From Porphyra umbilicalis (taxonomy: Eukaryota; Rhodophyta; Bangiophyceae; Bangiales; Bangiaceae): 64,000 nt of DNA. Positions within the stretch are counted from its first letter, which is position 1. Each line of letters opens with the position of its first letter. The notes under the pieces are model-generated. The model saw only the letters and a list, made by a program, of their open reading frames with translations. It did no database searches and had not been told where the DNA came from. The stretch is taken from contig KV918933.1 of assembly GCA_002049455.2 (NCBI GenBank), positions 62,001-126,000 of the forward strand, read 5' to 3'. This document shows positions 31,949 to 42,423 of the stretch, piece by piece. The position numbers and the translations under genes were made by a program.

Positions 31949-34900
31949 TTAAGGAGCCCGGAGCTTTTGACGCTCCGCCGCGCCCGCCAACTTGGTATCG
32001 CAGATGGTCTTGAGCTTGCGGCAAATGCGGAGAAAGAGGCCGCTTTCCCCGTCTTGCAGGCGCACCTCAAGGAACGGCTGGAAGTCTTCGTCAAGCTCGG
32101 AGCGGGCGCGGAAGGCCAGCGGTTCGACCGGTCGCCCGCCCTGCGGGGTACTCATGACGGCGCGGGGCTCGGGCGTGCGCGGCTCCTGCGGAGTAAACGG
32201 CGACGGCGATGGCTCGGGGTCGACGTCGGGCGTTTCGCGGATGCTCGACAGCCCCGCGTCGGGCGACGCGGTTTGCTCACCGCCCCGCGACGTGCCGCCG
32301 GCGCGCCGCGGCTGCTGGAGACCCGTGAAGCGCTTGCTCGGGTGCTTAGAGAGCCGGTCGACAATGCCGGGCTCAACCGGGGAGCTCGTGAGCACCTTCC
32401 ATTTGGGCGAGCCGCCGGGCGGGCACTGTTCGGTGCCCGCATCGAGCGCCAGCGGTCGGGGCACAGGGATGCACTGGCTGCTGCTGGTCGGCCCAGACGC
32501 AATGGGTGTGCCGCCGCTCGTGCGGCGGCGCCGACGTCGTGTGCGGCGCTCCGTCACTCGCCGCTCCGCCGCGTCGTCCGAGCTCCACTCCCCGTCCTCC
32601 TCATAGCCGTCGTCTTCCGACTCCACCGCCATTTCATCCGGCCCGTCTTCGCCATCTTCCAGCGCCACGTTGGCCATCAGCCCGTCCAGAGTGCCGTCGG
32701 GCATGCACGCCGGGCGCAGCAGACGCCCAGTAGCAGTACGGAGAGGCGTTCCACTCGGCCGCATGAACTGCGGCACAGGCGGCGGCGTGGGCGGAGGGGG
32801 GGCTGGCTGTAACCGGCAGTAGTAGGGGAAGGCGTCGGTGGTGCGGCTGGTTGTCATCTTGAGTCGCGCGCCAGCCATGAATTCCCCGCGATCTTGCATC
32901 GAGCACGAGCGGCGGAGGATGTGCATCAAGTCCGACCGATAGTCGCTGCTGATGGCGCCACCGTCTCCGCTCATCTCCTCCCCGCCAATGGCAGCATCCA
33001 AATCCAAGTAGCTGGTCGACGCCAGGTGTACGGCGCTGGTAGACCGAGTCAGCCGCGACGGCGACAGAGACAACTGGGACCGTTCCTCCACGCTCGGCCG
33101 AGACTCCAGCCCTGGTGCGCCACCAAGCCTCAAGGCGGTTGACGACTCGGCGTTGACCACGTTCTCAGACGTGCAGGGACCATGCACCGACGACGCGCGA
33201 CGGGTCAACGGCGTGGATACACCACAATCGCTGTCCAACACGTCCCGCTCCGACGTAGTATTGTCTCGAACCGACCCGCTGGCGCTCGGCAAGGAAGAAA
33301 ATATGGGATTGGCGGCCAAGCCGTTGTTCTCCGCCTCCCCGTAGCGGGCGGGGGCGGCCAGGCACGCCGGAAGCGACGCAGCCTCCCGGCTTGTCGACGC
33401 CGTTACAAACCCCATCAACGTCGGGCTCGACTCAGCCGGGCCGAGCACGTGAACGTAACGTGAGTCCTCTGCTAGAATGAGGCGCGGGGACGCAGACGGC
33501 TCCCCGCTGCGGGCGCGCAAGTTCAGTGGCGGGCGCGACCGCGACGTAGAACATAGACCAGACGACATGGCCACCTCCGTCGGCTCCTTGGTGAAGAGAG
33601 AGACGGAAAACTTGATGTCCATGTTGGGGCAGAGGCACTTGAGCGCCCAGTCCTGGCCCCGCAGGTCAGCAGGGCACGACTTGGGGTTATGCGTGTCTGC
33701 CAGGTGGAAGTGCAAGTTGTGCTCGTGGATCGTCCCCGCCATGATCATCTCCGCCAGGTCCGGCCGCCACTTGTACAGCGGATCTACTGGGATGGTCACC
33801 ACGTCCATAACCGGCGCATTCTCCGAGCCCTCGAGGAACCACGGGTGGCGACGCATGGAGGCTAATGGCGGGCGATCCTCGGGGACGACGTTGATCATGA
33901 GGCGAATGAACTCAGCTGCCGAAGCTGATACGAACGACGGGATGTCAAAGGTGCCGGTCGTGATCGAGTCGATCAGCTTGCGCGTGTCCGAGTCGTAGAA
34001 CGGTGGGTGGCCGACGAGGAGGCAGTAAACGAGGACGCCGGCGGACCACACGTCGATCTTTTCGCCCGAGTAACAGCGCCCAGCAATCTGCTCCGGCGAC
34101 AGGTTGAAAATCGAGCCGACAAGCGACGTGGAGAAGAGGTCCCAGCCGGGTGTGTAAATCCCCGAGTGGCCGAAGTCCGTCAGCTTGAGCACTCCCGAGT
34201 TGCCGAGCATGATGTTGTCCAACCGCACGTCCCGGTGGCAGATGCCATTGGCGTGGCAATAGGCGAGCGCGTCAAACAGCTGGCGTAGATAGAAGCGGGC
34301 GGTGGCCTCGGGCATACGCTCCTCGGGGTAGAGACGAACAATGTCAATGAGGGAGCCGCCGCCGCACAGCGTCATGACCAAAAAGGTGTTGTCTTCCGAG
34401 TCGAGCACCTCCTCAAGCGACACCACGTTCGGGTGTTGCACGACGGTCAGGCTCTGGATCTCCCGGTCGAGCCGTGACAGGTCCGAGCAGTTGCCCTTCT
34501 TGATGATCTTGACCGCAAACTTCCGCCGTGTCACCACATGGATGGCCGCCCGCACGACGCCCGACGACCCGCGCCCGACCGTGCGGCCCAGCTCGTAGTC
34601 TCCGATGCAGTCCAGGTGACGATTCTCCCAAAACTCATACTCGCGGGTGACCAAATCTGCCAACACCATGAACTCGTCCCGCGTTAGCAACCCCGAGTGG
34701 GAGGTGTCAAACTCGTTGAGGATGCGTTCCTCGAGAGGCACGCCCGGCTCCTTGTAGAAGACTAGCTCCTCCAGATCAATGCCATCCTCGGAGAGGGCCT
34801 CAAGAAAGACCCGCAGCTCGTCGAGCGTCACCACCCCGGTGCCGCTGAAGTCGACCAGACGCCACAGCCATTGCATGAAGGCCTCGCGGGAGCCCTCCGT

Positions 34901-37090
34901 GTGCAGCTGATCGGCCAGCTTCGCGATGTTGGCCCGTGTGACCTTCTCAACGACCGCCGCGTCGAGCGCCGTCACCGACTTGGCGTCCAGCGAAGAGACG
35001 ACATTTTCCGACAGGTCACTGTCGGAGAAGCTCGCCTCACTGTCTTCCGACCGCACGCGTTGCAGGCGGCCAGAGCTCGGCGGGCCGTCAAACTCCCGCT
35101 GGGAAGAAAACATGCCAATGGTGCGACCGCTGACAGACGCCGACGCCGATACCGTGGCGGCGGCGGCCGCCGCCGCCGTGACAGCCGCGTCGTGGTCAGC
35201 CGTAACATCGGAGAGGCCCCCCGCCGCCGCGGCAGCCGCAGCCGCAGCAACCGCTTCGGGGTAGACGGGGACGGGCGACGTTGCCAAGTTCTCATGCGAG
35301 GGGTGCCCGGCTGACGGGGCGTCAGCACAAGGTGTGCCGCCGACAGGCGTCGACGGCCCACCCAATGCAAGACCACCACCATCTGACGCGTCCGAGTAAC
35401 GGCTGCTTCGGCTGCTACAGCTGCTGCGGCTACCAGAGCGACTGTGCGAGGAGCAGCTCGACTCCACATGTCTTCTCCGACGGCGTGGCGAGTGCAGGGT
35501 CGACCGCGACGTAGACGGATCGCCCCCACCACGGCCGCCAACGGCGGCGCCACGACTACTGTCAGACGCCTCGCTACTGTCGCCGCTCGACGACAAGTCA
35601 CTGCCCGATTGGTCCGACGGGGTGCCGCGACGCATCCCCGACGCCGCAAGCGCGTCAATGTCCGGCAGCTCGAACTCGTCATCGTGCACGACGCCGGGCG
35701 CCGGACTCTGCAATCCATCGTCTGACGGGGCGGCATCCCCATCGCGACTGCGCGACGCCACCGCCCCAACGTTCGATGACGACGACGACGACGAGGAGCT
35801 CTCCGACTCGGTCGTATTGCCCGTGCGCATGCCAGAAGCAGCCAACTCGTCGGGGTCGGGCAAGTCGTACAGCTCCGATCCGCTCTCCACATAAACGCTC
35901 GACGGGTTGGCCACCGACGACGGCGGCGGCGGCAGATCATACACCTCTGAGCCACTGATCTCAACCACGCTCGGCGGGGCCACGCGCGGCCTGCCGTGGC
36001 GGCGAGAGCTGGACCAACTCCGAGAGGACCCGGTAGAAGCAGAGGAGGAAGAATACGACGTGGAGGAGCTATCCGACTCAGACGAGAGGCCCGTGCGCAT
36101 GCCCGACGCCGCCAGCTCGTCCGGATCTGGCAGATCGTACAGCTCCGAGCCACTCTCCACGTACACACTTCGCCCCGGCGCCGAGGCGCCGAGGGACACG
36201 CCCCCGTGTGAAGATGCCCCCCGAAAGTCCCCTTTCTCCGCCTCAAACGCAGACGACGACAGCTCCGTGTCGGATCCATCCGAGTGAAAGGATCCCGCGC
36301 CCGGCACCACCATGGTACCGCTGCGCGCGCTGCCGCCGGCCGCCCCGTGGAGCGCCGGCCCACCCGGCCCGTACGCGGTCGCATCCATGAGCCGCGACTC
36401 ACTGCGGCCGTACGAGCCACGGGACGACAGCGCGGCAATGCTCGGGCACCGCTGCACCGCCGGCCCGTCACCGCCGGGCCGCGACGCGCCGGGCGGGACC
36501 GGCATGGGCGGCGGCAGGCCCGACGACGCGCGTGAGAGGAGGCCACCGCCGCCAAGCGACCCAGGCTCCCCCTCATCCCGGCACACGGACCGACCCAAGC
36601 TCCCGTCCCCAACGCCCCCGGCGCCCTGTCCCGGAGGGCTTAACGCAGACGACTCCTCATCAGAGTCTGTGTGCGACGCGCTCGCCGACCGCGCGTACAC
36701 GGAGCGCACGTTGGAGTAAGACGAGAAGCGGCGAAACGACGATCGGCCCGACACGGAGCAGTCCTTGACGCCCCCCGCCGAGGCCGTCGCAATCAGGTCC
36801 CGAAAGCGCTTGTCGCGCAGCAGCTCCGCCTCGGCCTTGACCTTTTCCGCGTGGCAGTACTGGACGAGAGCCACAAACTCGGCGCGCGTCAAGTTGCCAT
36901 CACGCTCCGTGTCAAAGTAGTAGAGCACGGGGAGGGAATGGGGCATGACGAGGCCGGGTACGGCCGAGGCCGCGAGTAGCTCCCGCAGCGTCAGCCACCC
37001 ATGGTGCTCTCCGTCGAGCTCGCTAAACACGTTGCTTAGCTCCTTGCCGCCAACGGGGTCGCAGACGGGCGCGCCATGGGAATTCCCCAT
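31949..37090 (-). CDS. Large Ser/Thr protein kinase with two EF-hand pairs
   Basis: One uninterrupted 1,713-codon frame. Residues 26-37 and 60-71 form an EF-hand pair; the second loop (DTERDGNLTRAE) is canonical. A long Ser-rich linker contains repeats of a SELYDLPDPDELAASGMR motif (near residues 306-333 and 396-423, degenerate forms near 380 and 475). A second EF pair (DFSGTGVVTLDE near 745, DTSHSGLLTRDE near 793) leads straight into a CAMK-like kinase domain at about 832-1085: GRGSSG loop, FAVKIIKK lysine, HRDVRLDN catalytic loop, TDFG, SPEQ. A ~630-residue low-complexity tail follows. The last ~45 residues (FQPFLEVRLQDGESGLFLRI) faintly resemble a KA1-type domain. In plant-type CDPKs the kinase precedes the EF hands; here the order is reversed. 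The loop Lys after HRD is Arg, while Asp and Asn are kept. The MGNSHG start weakly suggests myristoylation. Calcium-regulated phosphorylation is inferred. Confidence 0.9.
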   Translation of the reverse strand: MGNSHGAPVCDPVGGKELSNVFSELDGEHHGWLTLRELLAASAVPGLVMPHSLPVLYYFDTERDGNLTRAEFVALVQYCHAEKVKAEAELLRDKRFRDLIATASAGGVKDCSVSGRSSFRRFSSYSNVRSVYARSASASHTDSDEESSALSPPGQGAGGVGDGSLGRSVCRDEGEPGSLGGGGLLSRASSGLPPPMPVPPGASRPGGDGPAVQRCPSIAALSSRGSYGRSESRLMDATAYGPGGPALHGAAGGSARSGTMVVPGAGSFHSDGSDTELSSSAFEAEKGDFRGASSHGGVSLGASAPGRSVYVESGSELYDLPDPDELAASGMRTGLSSESDSSSTSYSSSSASTGSSRSWSSSRRHGRPRVAPPSVVEISGSEVYDLPPPPSSVANPSSVYVESGSELYDLPDPDELAASGMRTGNTTESESSSSSSSSSNVGAVASRSRDGDAAPSDDGLQSPAPGVVHDDEFELPDIDALAASGMRRGTPSDQSGSDLSSSGDSSEASDSSRGAAVGGRGGGDPSTSRSTLHSPRRRRRHVESSCSSHSRSGSRSSCSSRSSRYSDASDGGGLALGGPSTPVGGTPCADAPSAGHPSHENLATSPVPVYPEAVAAAAAAAAAGGLSDVTADHDAAVTAAAAAAATVSASASVSGRTIGMFSSQREFDGPPSSGRLQRVRSEDSEASFSDSDLSENVVSSLDAKSVTALDAAVVEKVTRANIAKLADQLHTEGSREAFMQWLWRLVDFSGTGVVTLDELRVFLEALSEDGIDLEELVFYKEPGVPLEERILNEFDTSHSGLLTRDEFMVLADLVTREYEFWENRHLDCIGDYELGRTVGRGSSGVVRAAIHVVTRRKFAVKIIKKGNCSDLSRLDREIQSLTVVQHPNVVSLEEVLDSEDNTFLVMTLCGGGSLIDIVRLYPEERMPEATARFYLRQLFDALAYCHANGICHRDVRLDNIMLGNSGVLKLTDFGHSGIYTPGWDLFSTSLVGSIFNLSPEQIAGRCYSGEKIDVWSAGVLVYCLLVGHPPFYDSDTRKLIDSITTGTFDIPSFVSASAAEFIRLMINVVPEDRPPLASMRRHPWFLEGSENAPVMDVVTIPVDPLYKWRPDLAEMIMAGTIHEHNLHFHLADTHNPKSCPADLRGQDWALKCLCPNMDIKFSVSLFTKEPTEVAMSSGLCSTSRSRPPLNLRARSGEPSASPRLILAEDSRYVHVLGPAESSPTLMGFVTASTSREAASLPACLAAPARYGEAENNGLAANPIFSSLPSASGSVRDNTTSERDVLDSDCGVSTPLTRRASSVHGPCTSENVVNAESSTALRLGGAPGLESRPSVEERSQLSLSPSRLTRSTSAVHLASTSYLDLDAAIGGEEMSGDGGAISSDYRSDLMHILRRSCSMQDRGEFMAGARLKMTTSRTTDAFPYYCRLQPAPPPPTPPPVPQFMRPSGTPLRTATGRLLRPACMPDGTLDGLMANVALEDGEDGPDEMAVESEDDGYEEDGEWSSDDAAERRVTERRTRRRRRRTSGGTPIASGPTSSSQCIPVPRPLALDAGTEQCPPGGSPKWKVLTSSPVEPGIVDRLSKHPSKRFTGLQQPRRAGGTSRGGEQTASPDAGLSSIRETPDVDPEPSPSPFTPQEPRTPEPRAVMSTPQGGRPVEPLAFRARSELDEDFQPFLEVRLQDGESGLFLRICRKLKTICDTKLAGAAERQKLRAP

Positions 37091-38137
37091 CGAGGCCCGT
37101 CACACCCGCAACGGCGCGGGCGGCAACGAAACAAAACGGCAGCCGGCAAGCACCCCACCCCCAGATGGCCCCACCCCCCCCACACGCGCTCACCCCTCAA
37201 ACACAAACCGCTCAGGGCACCCCGCAATGCAGGCAGCACCACGCCGCCGAGAAAGCAAGACGGACGCCACAACACCCACCCCCCCAGCCCCGCCCACACT
37301 CAAAGCACCCACACGCGCGCTACGCACCGCGCGGGAGCCCCCCACGCCGCAACCCAAACGCCCGACGCCGCCGACGTGGTCCGCGGTTCACCAGGCTCCA
37401 CCGCCGCACGGGAAAGGTCGTCGTCCGCAACGCAGCAGCATGCGTGGCGCTGTGCGGCCATGCCACAAGCGCCGCCCGCGCCGAGGGGGCGGCGCGCCGC
37501 CACGGCGGGGGGCACGACCACACCCCACGCCGGCTCAGTCGGGGGGGGGGGAGCGGTGGTGCGGGGCTGCGGCGGCGGCGGGCGCACCTCGGGGCCCGCA
37601 GCGGCGGGTGTCGGCGACGGCGGGGGCCGGGCGCGGGGGCGGGTCGGGAGCGCGGCGGGGCGCGTCCACGCGGCGCCGCAACGTGTGGGGTGGTGGCACG
37701 CGGCGGGCGGGACGCGGGGGGCCGGCGCGGAGCGGCTGGCGGGCTCGGGGGGGGGGGTGGGCCGCGCGGGCGTGTGCGGTTTCGAGTCGGGCGGGAGGGC
37801 TTCCGCCACCACGGCACGACGGCGCCCGCGGTTGGTGGCCCGCCGCCTCTTGTTGCCCTCCCGTTGTGTGCTGCTGGCGCCAGCGCGTGGAGGGGCCCTC
37901 GCCTGGTCACATATTCGACGAATCGCTCCTCAACTCACAGCCGCTCGAAGAATTTCTCTGCCGTCGTCAGAAATTCATTGGGGCCCACGCAATTATACAA
38001 ACTTGTCTGTGCACCTCTCGACAAAAAGGTGCGACACCTCCAAAGAACCTGGGAGGGGCTACAAGAGGGGTGCAAAAAACCACCCATATTAAATCTCGGT
38101 TTTTTACAGCAGTAGAGGCCGATCTGGAACTCTTTTG
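37091..38137. other. GC-rich upstream region of the kinase gene
   Basis: It presumably includes the kinase promoter. Open frames on all strands come from composition. G/C runs occur at about 37542-37551 and 37748-37758. No TATA-like or other site can be assigned with confidence. Confidence 0.4.
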
Positions 38138-38140
38138 TAA

Positions 38141-38936
38141 GGCCCGTTCCGTGACATGGATCCGGGTTTGTGTTGCCCGTTTGTTACGCCACAAACCCGG
38201 CGTCACACCGGTCAGAGCATTCCGGGACATCAGGCAGGATATGGGTATGTGATGTCAATGAATGTAATTACACAAGATAATTCAATATCTGCACTCCAAT
38301 CTCAATCGTCCGCGGCTTTCTGTCCACCCGCTGGCGCACGTGTGTAGCAACATTGCTGATCGGCACGGGCGCTGCGGCGCGCACCGTGTGGCGACACGCA
38401 CCACCGCGGGTGGAGAGAGTGACTAGAGGGGCGTGCCCACACCGCGGCACCCTCTGCGTAAGCTCACACAGCTGCATCTCCGGTTGGCGTCTGACGCGGG
38501 ATGGCCCCCGTCACCGGTCCCCTCACAACGCAAAAAGGTAAAGAACGTACAGGCTGTGGCGGGAAGCGGTGTGGCCGCGTACGAATACGAAAAAGCCGAC
38601 TGTGTGAGCTGCTGCGTGCGGTGGGAGGAGGTGTGACCCGCGCAACTGCAGCGCAGCGGCTGCGGCCTCGGCCGACGTGCGGTGAGATCACACGACACCA
38701 TTCCCTCGCCAATGCATCGGAGAACTCTTGCGTCAGTCCGTCCGTGATCGATTCTAATTCTCCAGGCAGGCCATTCAGCCTGCCTCGTCACATGGCTCCG
38801 GCCGAGTGGCGCAAGCCAGGCATGCCTGGGATCGGCATGGGCAAGTTTAGCACGTGGCAGAATTCAGCCAACCAGCGTTCGACAACGCTTGTCACAAACA
38901 CCGTCACAAACACGGACCCATGTCACGGAACGGGCC
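38141..38936. mobile_element. Harbinger-type MITE with TAA target duplication
   Basis: A 796-bp element has inverted ends of about 32 bp (two mismatches) starting GGCCCGTTCCGTGACATGG. TAA flanks both sides (38138-38140 and 38937-38939). A 3-bp TWA duplication and GG-starting ends are typical of PIF/Harbinger MITEs. No coding capacity is seen. It lies about 1 kb upstream of the kinase start. Confidence 0.9.
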
Positions 38937-38939
38937 TAA

Positions 38940-40525
38940 CTGTTGGAGTGCGGGATTTTTGGGAGAACGGCTGTAATCGATGGTTCCTTTCCTGGCTGAG
39001 GACTTGGCTGAGGAGCTGTGGTTGACCGTCGACGTTGCGTCGTCGTGTCTTCTCCTCTGAAGACAGGGGCTGATAGGGCTCCCCATAGCCACAGACCTCG
39101 ACGGCCTGGTCTTCGCCTCCGCCGCCGCCGCCACCGTCTGGGCGACCTCCCGTCTTTCTGGGCGGTGACGAAGATGCCGCTGCACCGTCACCACCACACG
39201 GTCTTCGAGTATGTGGCACATTTCACACAGTCGGGGAGGAAGATAATCCATCGCTGTCGCCGCTACCGCCGCCACCGTCGTAGGAGTAGGCGGAAGCACT
39301 CAAGCTCTTCAAGCTGCATTCGCACCTGCCGAGGGATCCCTCGGCCGTACCACCAACAGTCCGGACCATTGGTGGTACGGCATCGCTGTCTATTCGTCAT
39401 GAGGGCTGAGTGTGGCAGAGAGGCGGGTCGGTCGTCGTAGGCGTGGGGGGGGGGCGGAGTGCGTCGTGCTCGACTTGAGACTCCATTGTTGCCGCTGTGC
39501 GAGGCGAAGTGCCGAGCCATGACTGTGTCTGCGGAATTTGTTGATTACGACTTACGGTAATTTCCTGTAGTGCATAGAGCATGCATTTTGTTGGTGCCGT
39601 CCATGGCTACAAGTAGGCTTGTATTTCACGCCCTCACACCCGGGGGGTGTGGGCGTGTCACGCCCCGATCGAGGCGTGATCGGCCGATCACGCCCTAATG
39701 ACGCCCTTTTGGAGGCGGCAACACGAAAACGTAGCACCCATTGTCAATAAATCTACTTATTCCATAATTATGTAGCACCCCTTTCAGACGGGAGGCGAGC
39801 ATTGTGACCTGCTTTGGTGCTCTGCGTTCAAAACCAATCCATCACAGACCGAAGGCTGCCTCGGCGTCCTGTAAGTACCACTCAATGTCGTACATGTTTA
39901 TTGTGCTTCTCACAAAAAATTGATCCGCAACATCCGCTTCAGCATCATGCACCGCCCCCTGAGCCAACAAGTCGGTCCCCTAGGGCAGGGACCAGGTAGC
40001 GAAGCTTCCACTTTATGTGAGAACACAGACACACAGTTTGGGAAAACTTCAGCAATCACCAGTTCGCACTTTGTCTCCACCTACTGTAAGCGGTGCTCTG
40101 TCGCAGTGGACGTCGAAGGAAATGAAGCAAAAGATGCTGCCGTGGGCCCCTCACTTCCGTAGCATTCAGCGATTGGTGAGATTCTGCACTATTCAGGATG
40201 ATACTGACTTCTCCGTCCCTAAGGAAAATTTGCATTGTCCACATGTTGCCGCGCCGTGGCCTTCCTCACGGACGCAATGGATGGCCACATTTTCTCGGCC
40301 TGTCGTGCTCTGCTGTTTCGTGTCGGACATACGGAAAGCACTCACTGCCTGTGAGGCATAGCACTGGTGCTGGCCGAGGTGGGAGTGAGCTGGACAGTGT
40401 CCGCACCACGGCCGGAGCGCCACCCCCCACAAGCTGGAAATCTGCGCAGTGCAGTGGTTCTCAGTGAACATTTTTTTCATTTGATTCCCGTCACACGAAC
40501 CAGCTGCTTCGCCCAGTCTACACAA
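38940..40525. other. No gene recognised; strong palindromes
   Basis: A 13-bp perfect inverted repeat GCCGTACCACCAA/TTGGTGGTACGGC occurs at 39344-39356 and 39369-39381. A perfect 22-bp palindrome occurs at 39673-39694 inside a cluster of CACGCCC/GGGCGTG words (39630-39705). No domain is visible in any frame. Confidence 0.4.
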
Positions 40526-40831
40526 TAGAGAGCGTCGGCAATTAGGGCGTGGGTACTAAATGTGGGTAAAATGTGGGTCGCCGACCCACGTCGGATATAC
40601 CCACATCTTACCAACATTCGGCGTCGGCAAGTGCCAAAAAATCGGTCGAGAAGATTTGAGATCTCCATCTCCGCCGCGACGGCAAGACAGCCACCTCCGT
40701 GCAATCGCCATCTTTCATCTGGCCTGACCTCCACCACAAGCGCGACCATCGCACCACCTCGAGCACCCTAGCCACCTGCACCTCACTCCGCCATCATTTT
40801 CACATCACCCAACCTTGCTCTACCTCATGCC

Positions 40832-41430
40832 ATGGTGAACCAAAAGGACATGGCCATTGGTGTCTTGCGTCGCCGACGGGCGCGCCTGCGTCGATTGGTG
40901 CGCGCTTGGTTTGTACTTGACCATGACCTGGTGGACATGCACCACGCCACGCGGGTGTATCTTCAAGTGGGGGCTCTCATTTGGCGGTCTGTGTCTCGAG
41001 CCGGTCGCGTTGGAGGAGTGACGTTCAACGTACACGGGTTTTCTGCCCAAGAGTCGCTCTGCACTTTTTCGCTCTTTGCCTTCCGATGTGGACCGGCTGG
41101 CCACAGCTCTCCACGTGGACGCCGTTTTTCCACTGCGGCGGTACCGGGTGGACGCAACAGAGTGCCTTGCAGTTGTGCTGCGGCGCCTTGCCTCCCCTGC
41201 GCGTTGGGCCGACCTGGAGGGAATGTTTGGCCGCTGCCGCTCCTCGCTCAGCGAGATTTCTTGCCGTACGGTGGACCGCTTGATGGCCAAGTGGGGCCAC
41301 CTTTTGACGAGGTGGCGGAGAGTTCATGGCTGAGCGAGCGGCGGTGTATGCGGACGCCGTTTGCAGGCGGCGAGCGCCGCTGCAATCTTGCGTTGGCTTT
41401 ATTGACGGTACTGCCATTCACGATGTTCGC
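40832..41430 (+). pseudogene. Harbinger-like transposase, N-terminal part only
   Basis: The recognisable core reads LPSDVDRLATALHVDAVFPL, ECLAVVLRRLASPARWADLE, GRCRSSLSEISCRTVDRLMA, KWGHLLT, then YADAVCRRRAPLQSCVGFID, which carries the first catalytic Asp in the family's GFIDGT box. The second Asp and the Glu are missing because the gene ends at the deletion junction. The frame changes at a five-T run near 41072 and again near 41325. It cannot encode an active enzyme. Confidence 0.8.
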
Positions 41431-42096
41431 CCAGGTGGACGGCTCCAGCGTGGGGGAAGGCTCCATCGCGCCGCCGCAGCCGCTCCCAATAGATATCGTC
41501 AAAGTCGAGGCGCACGGGCCCTCGCCCCTTGTCGCCATGGCCAAACGGCGCACTTGTTCGCCGTTCTTGACCAACTCCTCCTCGGCCGCCGTGCGCTCCT
41601 TCCGCTCCGGGGCGGTACGTTCGTTGAACCCGTTCATCTCCTCCACCACGTCGACCAGCAGCAGCTCCATAGGCGGAGGGACCTCTTCCGTCCCTGTCTT
41701 GGTGGCGCGTTTCTTGTCGAACGCCTCAAAAGACTTGGCCAGGAGTTTAAAACGGTCCTTGGCGTGCTTATGGTCGTTCTTAAATGTTGCCCGCGGGTTG
41801 GCGTTAAAGTTGTTTGTCACGACTCGGAACCGCTCCGTCATTTTTCCCCAAGGGGACATGTGCGCTTTCGCGACGACGACCTCCTTGAGCAGAATGTAGT
41901 CCGTCTCGTCCGTCCACGGACAGCGGGCCACCTTGAATCTGTCGCTCGACGTCTCCCGAGGAACGGATCGGGGCGGAGTCAGGTGGTGGATGGGATCAGC
42001 CGCAGCCGGGCCTATGGCAGGCCCGGCGGCGGACAACAGATTCGGGGCAGCTGTGGGAACATTGAGGGTGTTGGCCGGAGCGGCATTGGCAGGCAT
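41248..42096 (-). pseudogene. Myb/SANT-like DNA-binding protein of the Harbinger-like element, 3' truncated
   Basis: After an Ala/Pro-rich start, residues ~58-130 form a trihelical Myb/SANT-like domain: CPWTDETDYILLKEVVVAKA, WGKMTERFRVVTNNF, KNDHKHAKDRFKLLAKSFEA. A helical basic/acidic region follows. From about residue 220 the sequence is only the antisense of the transposase remnant, so the true C-terminus is lost. Its usual role is binding the element's ends and recruiting the transposase. Confidence 0.75.
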
Positions 42097-42423
42097 CGTC
42101 GAGGGGGGGGAGGGTGACGGCGTTGGGGGAGCGATGGTGGTGGCGGTTAGCGACGGCAGGGTCCGCCTCGAAAGGTGCTCCGTCGTCTCGCCTCACAAAG
42201 TTTAGGCGTGCAAGCGCCCAGATCGGCTGGGACGAGCGCTGGCGGCGCAGCTGGACCCACGTGTGATGCGACGGCCGCCTGCACCGACCGGTACTTGGCG
42301 TGGGTAAGATGACCCCTATACCCACAAATGGGCTCCAAATGTGGGTACCAGCTGTATCGTGGCATCAAACGTGTCCCCGACCCACGCCACAGACCCCCAT
42401 TGGACTTGCCGACGCTCTCTAAT

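Larger units (their letters stand above)
40527..42420. mobile_element. Harbinger-like DNA element, internally deleted, with two convergent gene remnants
   Basis: Perfect 15-bp inverted ends AGAGAGCGTCGGCAA (40527-40541 and complement 42406-42420) are flanked by AAT on both sides (40524-40526, 42421-42423). Inside each end are many TGTGGGTA/GACCCACG subterminal words in both orientations. A transposase N-terminal half is encoded on + and a Myb/SANT-like protein on -, the usual PIF/Harbinger pair. Both are truncated where they meet near 41420-41440, so this looks like an internal-deletion derivative of a longer two-gene element. An AAT duplication is not the classical TWA, so a Harbinger-related lineage is possible. 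Confidence 0.85.

Noticed and set aside
34972-36612. 546-codon ORF in another minus-strand frame of the kinase gene
   Set aside because: An Arg-rich shadow of the kinase Ser-rich linker.
36945-38252. 435-codon plus-strand ORF upstream of the kinase gene
   Set aside because: Antisense to the kinase start and then low-complexity; no domain.
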